Shown here piece after piece: positions 51,834-60,713 of a stretch of DNA of 64,000 nt. This DNA is from CAJCIS01 sp965276755 (GTDB lineage Bacteria; Pseudomonadota; Alphaproteobacteria; Acetobacterales; Acetobacteraceae), in the NCBI GenBank assembly GCA_965276755.1, contig OZ255625.1:3658001-3722000 (forward strand), in the 5' to 3' direction. Below the pieces are notes generated by a model. The model searched no databases. It was not told the DNA's origin and saw only the letters and a list, made by a program, of their open reading frames with translations. Both the position numbers and the translations under genes were made by a program. Each line of letters opens with the position of its first letter. The stretch's first letter is position 1.

Positions 51834-52664
51834 ATGCCCGACTCCCACGCTAATATCCCCGACGTGCTGGGCCGCATCTGCGCCGATACACGCGCCGAAA
51901 TCTCGCGTCGCCAGGCCGCCAAGCCTCTCTCCGCGCTAAAACATAAGATTAGGCACAGCCGCCGCGAAAAGCCCCGCGGCTTCGGCCAGGCGCTGACCCG
52001 CGCGCTGATGACGGGCAAATGCGGCTTGATCGCCGAATTCAAGCGCCAATCGCCAAGCGGCGGCCCCATCGCCCTGGACGCCGATCCGGCCGAAACCGCC
52101 CGCGCCTACCACGCCGGCGGCGCCGTGTGCCTCTCCGTCCTGACCGACAATCCCTATTTCGGCGGCGCGCTGACCGACATGGCCGCCGCGCGCGCGGCCG
52201 TTCCGCTTCCCGTTTTGCGCAAGGACTTCATCCTCGATCCCTGGCAGGTCTATGAAAGCCGCGCCGCGGGTGCGGACTGCATCCTGTTGATCATGGCGGC
52301 CCTCGGTAACGCCCAGGCCCGCGAGCTGGAACAGACCGCCCGCTACCTCGATCTCGACGTGCTGGTCGAAGTGCACGACCGCGTCGAGCTCGACCGCGCA
52401 CTCGGCCTGCAAACCCCGCTGATCGGCATCAACAACCGCGACCTGCGCACGATGCGCACGGACATCCAGACCACCATCGATATGGCCGAGCATGTCCCGC
52501 CCGACCGCGTCCTGATTACCGAGTCCGGCATCGGCGGCTACGCCGACGTCAAGCGCCTGGCCGCGGTCGGCGCGCACTGCCTGCTGGTCGGCGAAAGCCT
52601 GCTGCGCCAGCCGGACGTGACTGCGGCCACGCGCGCGCTGATGGGTGACGGCCAGTGCCCCTGA
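51834..52664 (+). CDS. trpC: indole-3-glycerol phosphate synthase
   Basis: 276 residues, TIM barrel. LIAEFKRQSPSGG (catalytic Lys/Glu segment), VLRKDFILDPWQVYESRAAG, LIGINNRDLRTM, and LITESGIGGYADVKRL with phosphate-binding LVGESLLR. It closes the indole ring in tryptophan synthesis. It is 15 bp after trpD, and its 3' end overlaps the moaC start by 10 bp. Confidence 0.95.
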   Translation: MPDSHANIPDVLGRICADTRAEISRRQAAKPLSALKHKIRHSRREKPRGFGQALTRALMTGKCGLIAEFKRQSPSGGPIALDADPAETARAYHAGGAVCLSVLTDNPYFGGALTDMAAARAAVPLPVLRKDFILDPWQVYESRAAGADCILLIMAALGNAQARELEQTARYLDLDVLVEVHDRVELDRALGLQTPLIGINNRDLRTMRTDIQTTIDMAEHVPPDRVLITESGIGGYADVKRLAAVGAHCLLVGESLLRQPDVTAATRALMGDGQCP

Positions 52665-53122
52665 CCCATTTCGATGCGTCCGGCGCAGCCAGTATGGTCG
52701 ACGTCTCGGCCAAGGCGCCCACCGCGCGCACCGCGACCGCGCGCGCGCGTGTGACAATGCAGCCGCAAACCGCCGCGGTGATTGCCGCCGGCACCGCGGC
52801 CAAGGGCGATGTGCTTGGCGTCGCCCGCCTGGCCGGCATCATGGCCGCAAAGCGGACGGCCGAGCTGATCCCGCTCTGTCACCCTCTGCCGCTGGATGCC
52901 GTCAGCCTGGACCTCGCCGCGGACGCCACGGGCGTGGAAATCACTGCCACCGTGCGCACAACCGGGCGCACGGGCGTGGAGATGGAAGCGCTGACTGCTG
53001 CGTCCATTGCTGCGCTGACTGTGTATGACATGTGCAAGGCTGTTGACCGGTCGATGCGCGTCGAGGGATTGCGTGTCGTGCACAAAGATGGTGGCAAGTC
53101 TGGGATGTTTGAGCAGAAGTAA
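52655..53122 (+). CDS. moaC: cyclic pyranopterin monophosphate synthase MoaC
   Basis: 155 residues from GTG. Family motifs: GDVLGVARLAGIMAAKRTAE, LIPLCHPLPLD (active-site region) and GVEMEALTAASIAALTVYDM, CKAVDRSM. It forms cPMP, an early molybdenum cofactor intermediate. It overlaps trpC by 10 bp and is followed by an inverted hairpin pair and moeA. Confidence 0.95.
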   Translation: MPLTHFDASGAASMVDVSAKAPTARTATARARVTMQPQTAAVIAAGTAAKGDVLGVARLAGIMAAKRTAELIPLCHPLPLDAVSLDLAADATGVEITATVRTTGRTGVEMEALTAASIAALTVYDMCKAVDRSMRVEGLRVVHKDGGKSGMFEQK

Positions 53123-53160
53123 GGAAGGACTTCTTTTTGAAAAAAGAAGCAAAAACTTTT
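53121..53160 (-). repeat. AT-rich hairpin repeat, family A (left of an inverted pair)
   Basis: Hairpin CTTCTTTTTGAAAAAAGAAG (53130-53149) and CAAAAACTTTT. It overlaps the moaC stop and faces the copy at 53203. Confidence 0.8.
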
Positions 53161-53202
53161 GCTCGTAGGCATCCGCGTGGTGGCAGCGGTGTGGCTAATA
53201 GA

Positions 53203-53246
53203 CAAAAGTTTTTTGGTTCTTTTTTTCAAAAAAGAACTGCTTCCTA
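53203..53246 (+). repeat. AT-rich hairpin repeat, family A (right of an inverted pair)
   Basis: CAAAAGTTTTTTG, hairpin GTTCTTTTTTTCAAAAAAGAAC (53216-53237), TGCTTCCTA. The moeA ATG follows at 53247, nine bases after the stem. Confidence 0.82.
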
Positions 53247-54440
53247 ATGCTCAGCGTCGCCGAAGCCCGCGCCCGCATCCTCGCCCCGCTTCGCCCCACC
53301 GGCACCGAAACGATTAGCCTCGCCCAGGCCTGGAACCGCGTGCTGGCCGAGGACGTAATCGCCCGCCTGACCCAGCCGCCCGCGGACGTCTCGGCCATGG
53401 ACGGCTACGCCGTGCGCGCGGCCGATGGCCCGGCCTTGCGCATCGTGGGCGAGGCGCCGGCAGGCCACCCCTTCGCGGGCACCGTGCAAGCGGGACAAGC
53501 CGTGCGCCTCTTCACCGGCAGCGTCATTCCCGCCGGCGCCGATGCCGTCGCGCTGCAGGAGGACGCAGAACGCCGCGGCGATACCCTCACGCTGCGAGAA
53601 CCCGCCCGCGCCGGCGCCCATATTCGCGCGCGCGGCCAGGATTTTGCCCAGGGCGCGCGCGTACTGGCTGCCGGGCGCCGCCTGGGCGCGCGAGACATCG
53701 GCCTGGCAGCCGCAGCCAACCACCCGTGGCTGTGCGTGCGCCGCCCGCCTGTGGTCGCCATCCTCTCAACCGGTGATGAGATCGCGCTGCCGGGCGAGCC
53801 CGTGCCGCCGGGCGGCATTGTCAGCTCGAACGCGCCGATGCTGGCCGCCATGGTGTGCGCCGCCGGCGGGCAGCCTGTGGTGCTGCCTGTCGCGCGCGAT
53901 ACGCCCGAGGCAATTGCCGCCGCCATCTCCGGCGCCCCGTGTGCCGATCTGCTGGTGACCACGGGCGGTGCGAGCGTCGGCGATCATGATTTGGTGCAGG
54001 CGGGACTCGAGCGGCTTGGTTTTATGCTCGATTTCTGGAAAATCGCGATGCGGCCGGGCAAGCCCATGATCAGCGGCACCGTGGGCGGGCTGCCGCTGCT
54101 GGGGCTGCCGGGCAACCCTGTTTCCGCCTATGTCTGTGCTATCCTGTTCCTGTGGCCAGCGTTGGCGCGCCTGCTGGGCCTGGCCGTGGACGCGCCGCCC
54201 ACGCAATGGGTGGCGGCCGGGGCTGCGTTGCGTGCCAACGATCACCGTGCCGACCATCTGCGCGCCACGCTGGCCACCGTTGACGGCACACTGCGCGCCA
54301 CGCCCTTCGCGCGACAGGATTCAGGCCAGTTGAGCGTGCTGGTCGCAGCCGATTGCCTGATCCTGCGGCCGCCGTTGGCGCCAGCTTCCGGCTTGGGCGA
54401 TCCCGTCGAAATTATTCCGTTATCTGGCCTGGGTCTGTAG
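53247..54440 (+). CDS. moeA: molybdopterin molybdenumtransferase MoeA
   Basis: 397 residues. Domain order as in MoeA: QPPADVSAMDGYAVRAAD, RLFTGSVIPAGADAVALQED, the MogA-like domain (ILSTGDEIALPGEPVPPGGI; DLLVTTGGASVGDHDLVQAG; GKPMISGTVGGLPLLGLPGN) and a C-terminal barrel. It inserts molybdate into molybdopterin-AMP. Its start abuts a family A hairpin and lacks a visible ribosome site. lexA follows after 125 bp. Confidence 0.95.
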   Translation: MLSVAEARARILAPLRPTGTETISLAQAWNRVLAEDVIARLTQPPADVSAMDGYAVRAADGPALRIVGEAPAGHPFAGTVQAGQAVRLFTGSVIPAGADAVALQEDAERRGDTLTLREPARAGAHIRARGQDFAQGARVLAAGRRLGARDIGLAAAANHPWLCVRRPPVVAILSTGDEIALPGEPVPPGGIVSSNAPMLAAMVCAAGGQPVVLPVARDTPEAIAAAISGAPCADLLVTTGGASVGDHDLVQAGLERLGFMLDFWKIAMRPGKPMISGTVGGLPLLGLPGNPVSAYVCAILFLWPALARLLGLAVDAPPTQWVAAGAALRANDHRADHLRATLATVDGTLRATPFARQDSGQLSVLVAADCLILRPPLAPASGLGDPVEIIPLSGLGL

Positions 54441-54511
54441 GGTCGGCACGCTGGCCGGGAACGTGGGTGAGGAGGATAACACCGTCTTCTAAGTCATTGA
54501 CGGACCCACCG

Positions 54512-54526
54512 GAATGTAACTAGAAC
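54512..54526 (+). promoter_or_regulatory. LexA (SOS) box upstream of lexA
   Basis: GAAT-GTAACTA-GAAC is one mismatch from the alphaproteobacterial LexA site GAAC-N7-GAAC (the complement of GTTC-N7-GTTC). It lies 39 bp before the lexA ATG, where autorepression is expected. Confidence 0.6.
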
Positions 54527-54565
54527 AGGCGCCAGTTTCCCGCTTTGTTCGCCGGAGTGGCCCCC

Positions 54566-55306
54566 ATGTTGACCCGCAAGCAGCACGAGCTGCTCACTTT
54601 TATTGACAAGCACCTCAAGGAATCCGGCGTCTCCCCGAGCTTCGAGGAGATGAAGGACGGCCTGAACCTACGTTCCAAATCGGGCATCCATCGCCTGATT
54701 ACCGCACTCGAGGAACGCGGCTTTCTCCGCCGCTACCACCACCGCGCCCGCGCACTCGAAGTCATGCGCCTGCCCGAAAACATCTCCGGCCAGCCCGGCC
54801 GCCGCCCCAAGGGCGAGACCATCGCCGCCACCCAGCCCAACATCACGCCCGCCTTTACGGCAACCGTCATCAAGGGCGATTTTTCCAGCCGCTTGGCCAG
54901 CGCGCGCGCAGCCAATGACGCGAGTGCCGTGTCCCTGCCGCTTTACGGCCGCATTGCCGCCGGCGTGCCGATCGAGGCGATGCGCGACGACTCCGCGCAC
55001 ATCGAGGTGCCGGCCAGCATGCTTGGCGCGGGCGATCATTTCGCGCTTGAAGTCTCGGGTGACAGCATGATCGATGCCGGCATCCAGGACGGCGACACGG
55101 TCATCGTCCGCCGCGGCGACACGGCCGAGACGGGCCAGATCATCGTGGCCCTGGTGGACGAGAGCGAGGTGACGCTGAAGCGGCTGCGCCGGCGGGGCAA
55201 TTCGGTGGCGCTGGAGCCGGCCAATCCGCGGCACGAGACGCGGCTGTTTCCGCCGCATCGGGTCAAGGTGCAGGGGAGGCTGGTGGGGTTGCTGCGGCGG
55301 TATTAA
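54566..55306 (+). CDS. lexA: transcriptional repressor LexA
   Basis: 246 residues. N-terminal winged helix (LTRKQHELLTFIDKHLKESG; RSKSGIHRLITALEERGFLR), a long linker, the self-cleavage site Ala132-Gly133 in GRIAAGVPIEA, and the catalytic pair Ser167 (GDSMIDAG) and Lys205 (VTLKRL). It represses SOS genes and cleaves itself when RecA is activated. The start at ATG 54566 begins the conserved MLTRKQ; a longer frame from 54545 is not needed. Confidence 0.96.
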   Translation: MLTRKQHELLTFIDKHLKESGVSPSFEEMKDGLNLRSKSGIHRLITALEERGFLRRYHHRARALEVMRLPENISGQPGRRPKGETIAATQPNITPAFTATVIKGDFSSRLASARAANDASAVSLPLYGRIAAGVPIEAMRDDSAHIEVPASMLGAGDHFALEVSGDSMIDAGIQDGDTVIVRRGDTAETGQIIVALVDESEVTLKRLRRRGNSVALEPANPRHETRLFPPHRVKVQGRLVGLLRRY

Positions 55307-55319
55307 GCGTGTCGACGCT

Positions 55320-56121
55320 TCAAGCCATAGCAAGGCTCTCTCGCGCACATGCCGCTTCGGGCGGAGGCGGCGTAAGCGTTATGCAAGGTGAATGCGAAGA
55401 GGGCGGCGGGGTTCGTGCGTGCGGCTCCGTCATTTCCGTGCGTGCCGGGAACGGGAAAACGCGGACCGGGGCGAGGATGAAGCGAGGCGTCTTGTGTCCT
55501 TGCGCTATCTTGGCCGGACGTGGTTCCGCCGCAAGTGGCGCGGGCTGGGCGGCGGATTCGGACTCGTGTGGCTGAGCTTGGGCATGCAACATCGTTTCGA
55601 TCGGTCGCTGATCGAGCTGGGGGCTGTCGAGGGGCGTGAGCGCTGTCTGCCAGTCGCCATCGGTGAGAAAGGAGCCGATGAGGCGGGCGGTGTTTTCGAG
55701 CGGTTCGAGTTTATCTTCCGGCAGGGAGAAACGTTCCCGCAGCCATAGGAAAGGAAGCGACGTGGGGACGTTGAGGAAGCCGCGGGTAACTCGGAGATAT
55801 TCGGCGTGACGGCGGAGGAAGACGTCCGGGCCTTGGCCGTAGATGGTCCTGACGGCTGTGAGAATTTTGGTGAGGTGCTGGGCGAGAACCAGGCCGAACA
55901 GGTGGTCCATGTCGCAGATCTGGTTGCAGATGGCGAGTTGGATGAGGCCAGTGGCAACAGCAAATTCTCGCCAGGTGACGCGGAAGCGGCCGTGCGTAGT
56001 GAAGATGCTTGTGGCGGCGTTTAGGATGTAGGCGCGGCGGTTGCGCTCCCGCTGGGTGGGTTTGGGCGGATTGAGCAGGCCTCGGCTTGGCCGCGCACGA
56101 GGCAGTTGGGATCGGGTTCAT
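55320..56121 (-). pseudogene. TetR-like regulator, frameshifted or lacking a start
   Basis: In one minus frame the sequence reads RRAYILNAATSIFTTHGRF, REFAVATGL and ICDMDHLFGLVLAQHLTKI, a recognisable TetR N-terminal helix-turn-helix, and continues open to 55320. Upstream of it there is no start codon before a stop near 56119. An ATG at 56121 opens a different frame (MNPIP) and the third frame also looks protein-like nearby, so at least one frameshift is likely. The C-terminus is Pro-rich. An intact short reading from ATG 55910 would lack the DNA-binding helices. Confidence 0.55.
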
Positions 56122-56262
56122 AAGCGGCAGGGTAGGACTGTATTCCATTTTGTGGCAATCGGTTTGTGGTTGGGTGTGGTGGTGGGGGTAGGTGCAATAA
56201 GATTTTTGGCGGTGGAGCGACAATAGAACTGGAGTCGCCAGACCGCGACTAGCACGTGATAA

Positions 56263-56688
56263 TCCAGTACTCGTAAGGGCGGGCGACGCGATGCCTTGGC
56301 TATCAACTCCCAGACGGCCGCCCGCATCCGCGACTATCTGGAGCTGGCAGGGCATGGCGGTGAGCACGGAGGCCCACTGTTCCGGCCGCTCCGCGGCGAT
56401 GCAAAAGCGCACGATCCGACAAGCCGCATGGGCCCGGACGCGATCGATCGTTTCCTACGCAAATACGCCGCCAGCGTTAGACTGGCACGGGGCTATTCGG
56501 CGCACTCTATGCGGGCGACCTTCATCACCGCGGCGCTGGAGGATGGAGCGCAGCCGGAGGATGTGCAAAGAGCAGCCGGGCATCGAAACCCTTCCACAAC
56601 AAAGCTCTATGACCGGCGCGGGTATAATCTCAACAGGGCAGCGAGCTTTTTTGCCACATACGAGCACACGCGAAGGGTCAGGTTTTAG
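56263..56688 (+). pseudogene. tyrosine recombinase (phage integrase), C-terminal remnant
   Basis: The open reading begins after a stop at 56260 and reads GGRRDALAINSQTAARIRDY, then the catalytic HSMRATFITAAL (His-x-x-Arg), AAGHRNPSTTKLYDRRGYN (second His region and Tyr nucleophile). The N-terminal DNA-binding domain and the first catalytic Arg are missing; from TTG 56296 only 130 residues remain of a usual ~300-400. It is probably a dead relic of the element that brought in the neighbouring restriction-modification gene. Confidence 0.8.
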
Positions 56689-56783
56689 AACGCCTATGTC
56701 ACATCGGATCAAGAAGTTTCGAAGCGAGGCGATTTGTTAACCGAAGCCGGATTGCCCCAGGTAATACGTGAGAGATCAGTGTA

Positions 56784-59174
56784 ATGAGCCTGGCAAATGA
56801 TCTGTCGCGCACCCGGACAGAAGAAGATGTCAAGGACGCCTATATAAAGGCGCTCGGCCTGAAATCCTACTTCAAGGGCTTGGTCGACATTCAAACAGAA
56901 GAGGTATGGTTTGAAGCGAAGGATGCGCCCACGCCGCCGATTGTGATGTTCGGGCAATTGCTCGTTTACGTCCGCGCAGCGAAAAAACGTGGTGAGGCGA
57001 TCCCGGCCTTTCTGGCCGTGATCGACCGCGAAAAGGCAGCGATAATGCCGACTGAACGCGCGCTGTCGCTACTAGATGACAAAAGCATTGTCTGGCCCAA
57101 GTCGGGTTCGGGGGCCGGCCGCCAACTCGCCGCACAGATTGCGCCTTACGTCCAGACGCATATCGTCGAATATGAGATGGCGCACGACGAAACTGCGTTC
57201 ATCAAGGCGGTAAACGACGCTATTCGCGAACGGCGGATTATCCGCACGCCGATTACACCGGACAATCTGCGTCAGGTGTTTGATCGCTGGGTCGAAATGG
57301 TGGGAAGTGAACTCGGTACTCGTAATCCGGCGGATTACGCCGTGTTGTTTTTCGCTGACATGATGCACGACGGTAGAAATGAGGCGATGACCAATCTGCC
57401 GGCGCGGCTATTGTTCAGCGGGGAAAGACCTGTTTTTCTCTTGAACGGCGAGCAATATGAGTTGGCGAGCCAAAGGGGCTATCGAAACTTCTGGGCGATT
57501 TATCATCGGCCGCCTGACGCGAAGCACCGTCATTATCTTCTCGAACGACGCGACAGCCTGCTTCCGGTCGACGAGCAAAAATTCAAGGGCGCCTATTACA
57601 CGCCATTACACATTGTTGACAGAGCCTTTGATGAGCTTAAGGCAGCATTGGGAGACAATTGGCAGGACCGTTACATCGTGTGGGACATGTGTGCGGGTGT
57701 TGGCAATCTGGAATCTAAGCACAGCAATTTGCGCAACGTGTTCATGTCAACGCTAGATCAGGCAGACGTGACGATCATGAAATCCAACCCTGCTTTCGCC
57801 GGTGCGGAAATCTTCCAGTACGATTATCTAAATGACGATGTAACTGACTTTGGAGGAGTCGACTACGGGCTATCCAACAAGGTGCCACCCACCCTACGTC
57901 GGGCGATCGCTGACGCGCGCGACGGCAGCAAAGGTGGGAAGCCAATTTTAGTGTTAATCAACCCGCCTTATGGCGAAAGCGGGACTAAGACCCACAAGGC
58001 AATTAAGACTGCAATCGCCAGCACACGAATGGGCGCTTGGATGAACGGGTCTGGCTATGGCTACGCTTCAAAGGAACTATTTGTTCAGTTTTTAGTCCGT
58101 ATTGCTATCGAGCTCCCAGTTGCATCTCTGGCGATCTTTAGTACGCTCAAGTATGTCAATGCTGCAAACTTCCAGTTGTTTAGGGACAAATGGAATGCTA
58201 AATTTTTAAACGGGTTTGTTGTTCACAGTAAAGCTTTTGACGGCTTGAAGGGAGACTTCCCGATCGGATTCTTGATCTGGGATATGCGGGTAAGAACACC
58301 CGTCGGGCTTATAGAAGTGTCCGCATTGAACAAAGATGGCCAACAAATCGGTGAAAAGACATTCGAGAATATACCGAGCACTCGATTTCTAAGCGAATGG
58401 ATTGTAAGAGAAAAGCACAAGACGCATAATGTGGTTCCCTTGATAAACGCGATTACTCCAACGCTGAGAGTCAGCGGCGTAAGGAATTTGAAGTGGTCAT
58501 CTGGAGCGATTGCTCATTTTCTCTGCCACGGAAATGATTTCCAACAGGCTGGAACGCTTACAGCAATCCTTTCATCCACACATGACATAGGTTACACCGG
58601 CGCTTATTTCGTAACTGCCGGGAACCTCTGGCAAGCTGCCGTCGTTTTCGCTATCCGCCGCCTCATTAAGCCAACCTGGCTCAACAACCGCGACCAGTTT
58701 CTCCAGCCTCTACACCCATTAAGCGACCAGTTTAAATCTGACTGCCTCGTTTGGATGCTGTTCAACGGTAGTAACTTAACCGCTGGCGCGGACGGCATAC
58801 ACTGGAACGGTCTTGAATGGTCGGTAGTTAATCACTTCGTCCCATTCACCGAGGCCGAGGTGGGGGTAAATGGACGCTTCGAGTCCGACTTCATGGTCAG
58901 TTACATGGCAGACCTGCATCTATCGCCGGAGGCGCAAACCGTCCTTGATGAAGGTCGTAGCTTATTTCGGCGTTTTCACACTATACAGTTCCCGCGAAGG
59001 ATTAGAGAAGAGCTAAAGCTCGGGCGCCCCGACGCCGGCTGGTATCAAGTGCGCCGCGCACTTGAAGCCTATAGCGACACCGAGTTGGCCGACTTTAAAC
59101 CAATGAAGGAGGCCTACACCGTATTATCCCAGAAGCTCCGTCCATTGGTTTTTTCGCTCGGCTTTTTGCCCTGA
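56784..59174 (+). CDS. single-chain (type IIG-like) restriction-modification enzyme
   Basis: 796 residues. The N-terminus has a PD-(D/E)xK-type nuclease pattern, Asp35 ... Glu44-Ala-Lys46 in DIQTEEVWFEAKDAP. An N6-adenine methyltransferase follows: motif I DMCAGVGNLE from Asp301 and motif IV NPPYGES from Asn393. The C-terminal third (target-recognition-like) matches nothing I know. Cleavage and methylation would be in one chain. Base composition is clearly lower in GC than its neighbours, suggesting transfer. Alternatives are a methyltransferase-only or BREX-type enzyme. No separate methylase or specificity gene is nearby. Confidence 0.75.
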   Translation: MSLANDLSRTRTEEDVKDAYIKALGLKSYFKGLVDIQTEEVWFEAKDAPTPPIVMFGQLLVYVRAAKKRGEAIPAFLAVIDREKAAIMPTERALSLLDDKSIVWPKSGSGAGRQLAAQIAPYVQTHIVEYEMAHDETAFIKAVNDAIRERRIIRTPITPDNLRQVFDRWVEMVGSELGTRNPADYAVLFFADMMHDGRNEAMTNLPARLLFSGERPVFLLNGEQYELASQRGYRNFWAIYHRPPDAKHRHYLLERRDSLLPVDEQKFKGAYYTPLHIVDRAFDELKAALGDNWQDRYIVWDMCAGVGNLESKHSNLRNVFMSTLDQADVTIMKSNPAFAGAEIFQYDYLNDDVTDFGGVDYGLSNKVPPTLRRAIADARDGSKGGKPILVLINPPYGESGTKTHKAIKTAIASTRMGAWMNGSGYGYASKELFVQFLVRIAIELPVASLAIFSTLKYVNAANFQLFRDKWNAKFLNGFVVHSKAFDGLKGDFPIGFLIWDMRVRTPVGLIEVSALNKDGQQIGEKTFENIPSTRFLSEWIVREKHKTHNVVPLINAITPTLRVSGVRNLKWSSGAIAHFLCHGNDFQQAGTLTAILSSTHDIGYTGAYFVTAGNLWQAAVVFAIRRLIKPTWLNNRDQFLQPLHPLSDQFKSDCLVWMLFNGSNLTAGADGIHWNGLEWSVVNHFVPFTEAEVGVNGRFESDFMVSYMADLHLSPEAQTVLDEGRSLFRRFHTIQFPRRIREELKLGRPDAGWYQVRRALEAYSDTELADFKPMKEAYTVLSQKLRPLVFSLGFLP

Positions 59175-59247
59175 ATAAGCCGAGCGGCGTCGCCAATAAA
59201 CTTCGACGGGGGTCTAGGGGGAGCGGCTCGGTCCCGCCCGTTCTTTC

Positions 59248-60651
59248 TTACTCGCCCCCACACGCCACCCGCACGCGCGCCAGCGCCTCCTCCCGCCCCA
59301 ACGCCACGAGCGTGGCGTCGATCCCCGGGCTGGTGGCGCTGCCGGTAAGGGCCGCGCGCAGCGGCTGGGCGACGTGGCCCAGCTTGCGGCCGGTGCGCTC
59401 GGCGTAGGCGCGCAACGCGGCATCCACGCCGGCTGCCGAGAAATCCGTCGCAGCCAGTGCGGCGCCGACCTCGCCGAGCATGGAGCGTGCCTCTTCGGTC
59501 AAGATGGCGCACGCCTTCGCATCAAACACCAACGGCACCCGCCGAGCCAAAAACGCTGCACTCCCCGCCAACTCCACCAGCGTCTTCGCCCGCTCCTTCA
59601 ACCCCGGCATCAGCGCCAAAATCCGCTGCTCAGAAACGGAATCCAGCACCACCCCCTCAACCCCCGCCAGCCGCCCCAGCACGTCGGCCGTCAACCGCGC
59701 ATCATCGGCCGCCCGCAGCCAAACCCCGTTCAAATGCGTCAGCTTGGCGTAATCCATCCGGCTCGCCGCACGCCCCACACCGTCCAGATCAAACAGCGCC
59801 ACCGCCTCATCCCGGGACAGCACCTCCGCATCCCCATGCCCCCACCCCAGCCGCAGCAAATAATTGCACACCGCCTCAGGCAAAAACCCCATTACCTGCA
59901 AATCAAGCGCACTCACCGCCCCATGCCGCTTGGACAATTTTGCCCCGTCCGCCCCATGGATCATCGGCACATGCGCAAACGCCGGCGCCTCCCACCCCAT
60001 CGCCGCGTAAATCTGCACCTGGCGAAACGTGTTGGTCAGATGATCGTCCCCGCGAATAACGTGGCTGATCGCCATGTCATGATCGTCCACCACCACCGCA
60101 TGCAAATACGTGGGCGAGCCATCGCTGCGCAGAATGATCATGTCATCCAATTCCGCATTCGCCACCCGCACGGTCCCCTGCACCAAATCCTCGACAACCG
60201 TCTCCCCCTCCCGAGGCACACGCAGCCTGATCGCCGGCGCCACGCCCGCCGGCGCATCCCCCGCGTCCCGATCCCGCCAAGTCCCGTCATACCGCGGCGG
60301 CCGCCCCTCGGCAGTCGCGCGCTCGCGCATCGCCCGCAATTCCTCCGCACTGCTATAGCAACGATACGCGCACCCCCGAGCGAGCAACTCCCCCGCCACC
60401 TCGGCATGCCGCCCCGCCCGCGTGGACTGGAACAACGGCGGCTCGTCCGGCGAAAGCCCCAGCCACGCCAGCCCTTCCAGGATCACATCGACGGCCTGCT
60501 GGCTGTTGCGCTCCCGGTCCGTGTCCTCGATGCGCAGCAGATAGGCGCCGCCGTGGTGGCGCGCGAAGAGGTAGTTGAACAGCGCGGTGCGGACGCCGCC
60601 GATGTGCAGCAGGCCGGTGGGGGAGGGGGCGAAACGGGTGCGGACTTGCAT
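59248..60651 (-). CDS. gltX: glutamate--tRNA ligase
   Basis: 467 residues. HIGH-type motif PSPTGLLHIGGVRTALFNYL, then YLHAVVVDDHDMAISHVIRG and KLSKRHGAVS (KMSKS equivalent), and a C-terminal anticodon-binding helical domain. It charges tRNA-Glu (and perhaps tRNA-Gln). In many alphaproteobacteria it follows lexA and comEC; here the accessory island lies in that place. The start is ATG 60651. Confidence 0.95.
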   Translation of the reverse strand: MQVRTRFAPSPTGLLHIGGVRTALFNYLFARHHGGAYLLRIEDTDRERNSQQAVDVILEGLAWLGLSPDEPPLFQSTRAGRHAEVAGELLARGCAYRCYSSAEELRAMRERATAEGRPPRYDGTWRDRDAGDAPAGVAPAIRLRVPREGETVVEDLVQGTVRVANAELDDMIILRSDGSPTYLHAVVVDDHDMAISHVIRGDDHLTNTFRQVQIYAAMGWEAPAFAHVPMIHGADGAKLSKRHGAVSALDLQVMGFLPEAVCNYLLRLGWGHGDAEVLSRDEAVALFDLDGVGRAASRMDYAKLTHLNGVWLRAADDARLTADVLGRLAGVEGVVLDSVSEQRILALMPGLKERAKTLVELAGSAAFLARRVPLVFDAKACAILTEEARSMLGEVGAALAATDFSAAGVDAALRAYAERTGRKLGHVAQPLRAALTGSATSPGIDATLVALGREEALARVRVACGGE

Positions 60652-60668
60652 GGGGCAAGGGTTTTAGG

Positions 60669-60711
60669 AAGGTTGGGGGGAATGTGCCAATCCCCCCAAA
60701 CCCGCCGTCGC
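60669..60711. repeat. family B half repeat
   Basis: AAGGTTGGGGGGAATGTGCC ... AAACCCGCCGTC, one arm, between the divergent gltX and dsbB genes and ending 2 bp before the dsbB ATG. Confidence 0.65.
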
Positions 60712-60713
60712 AA

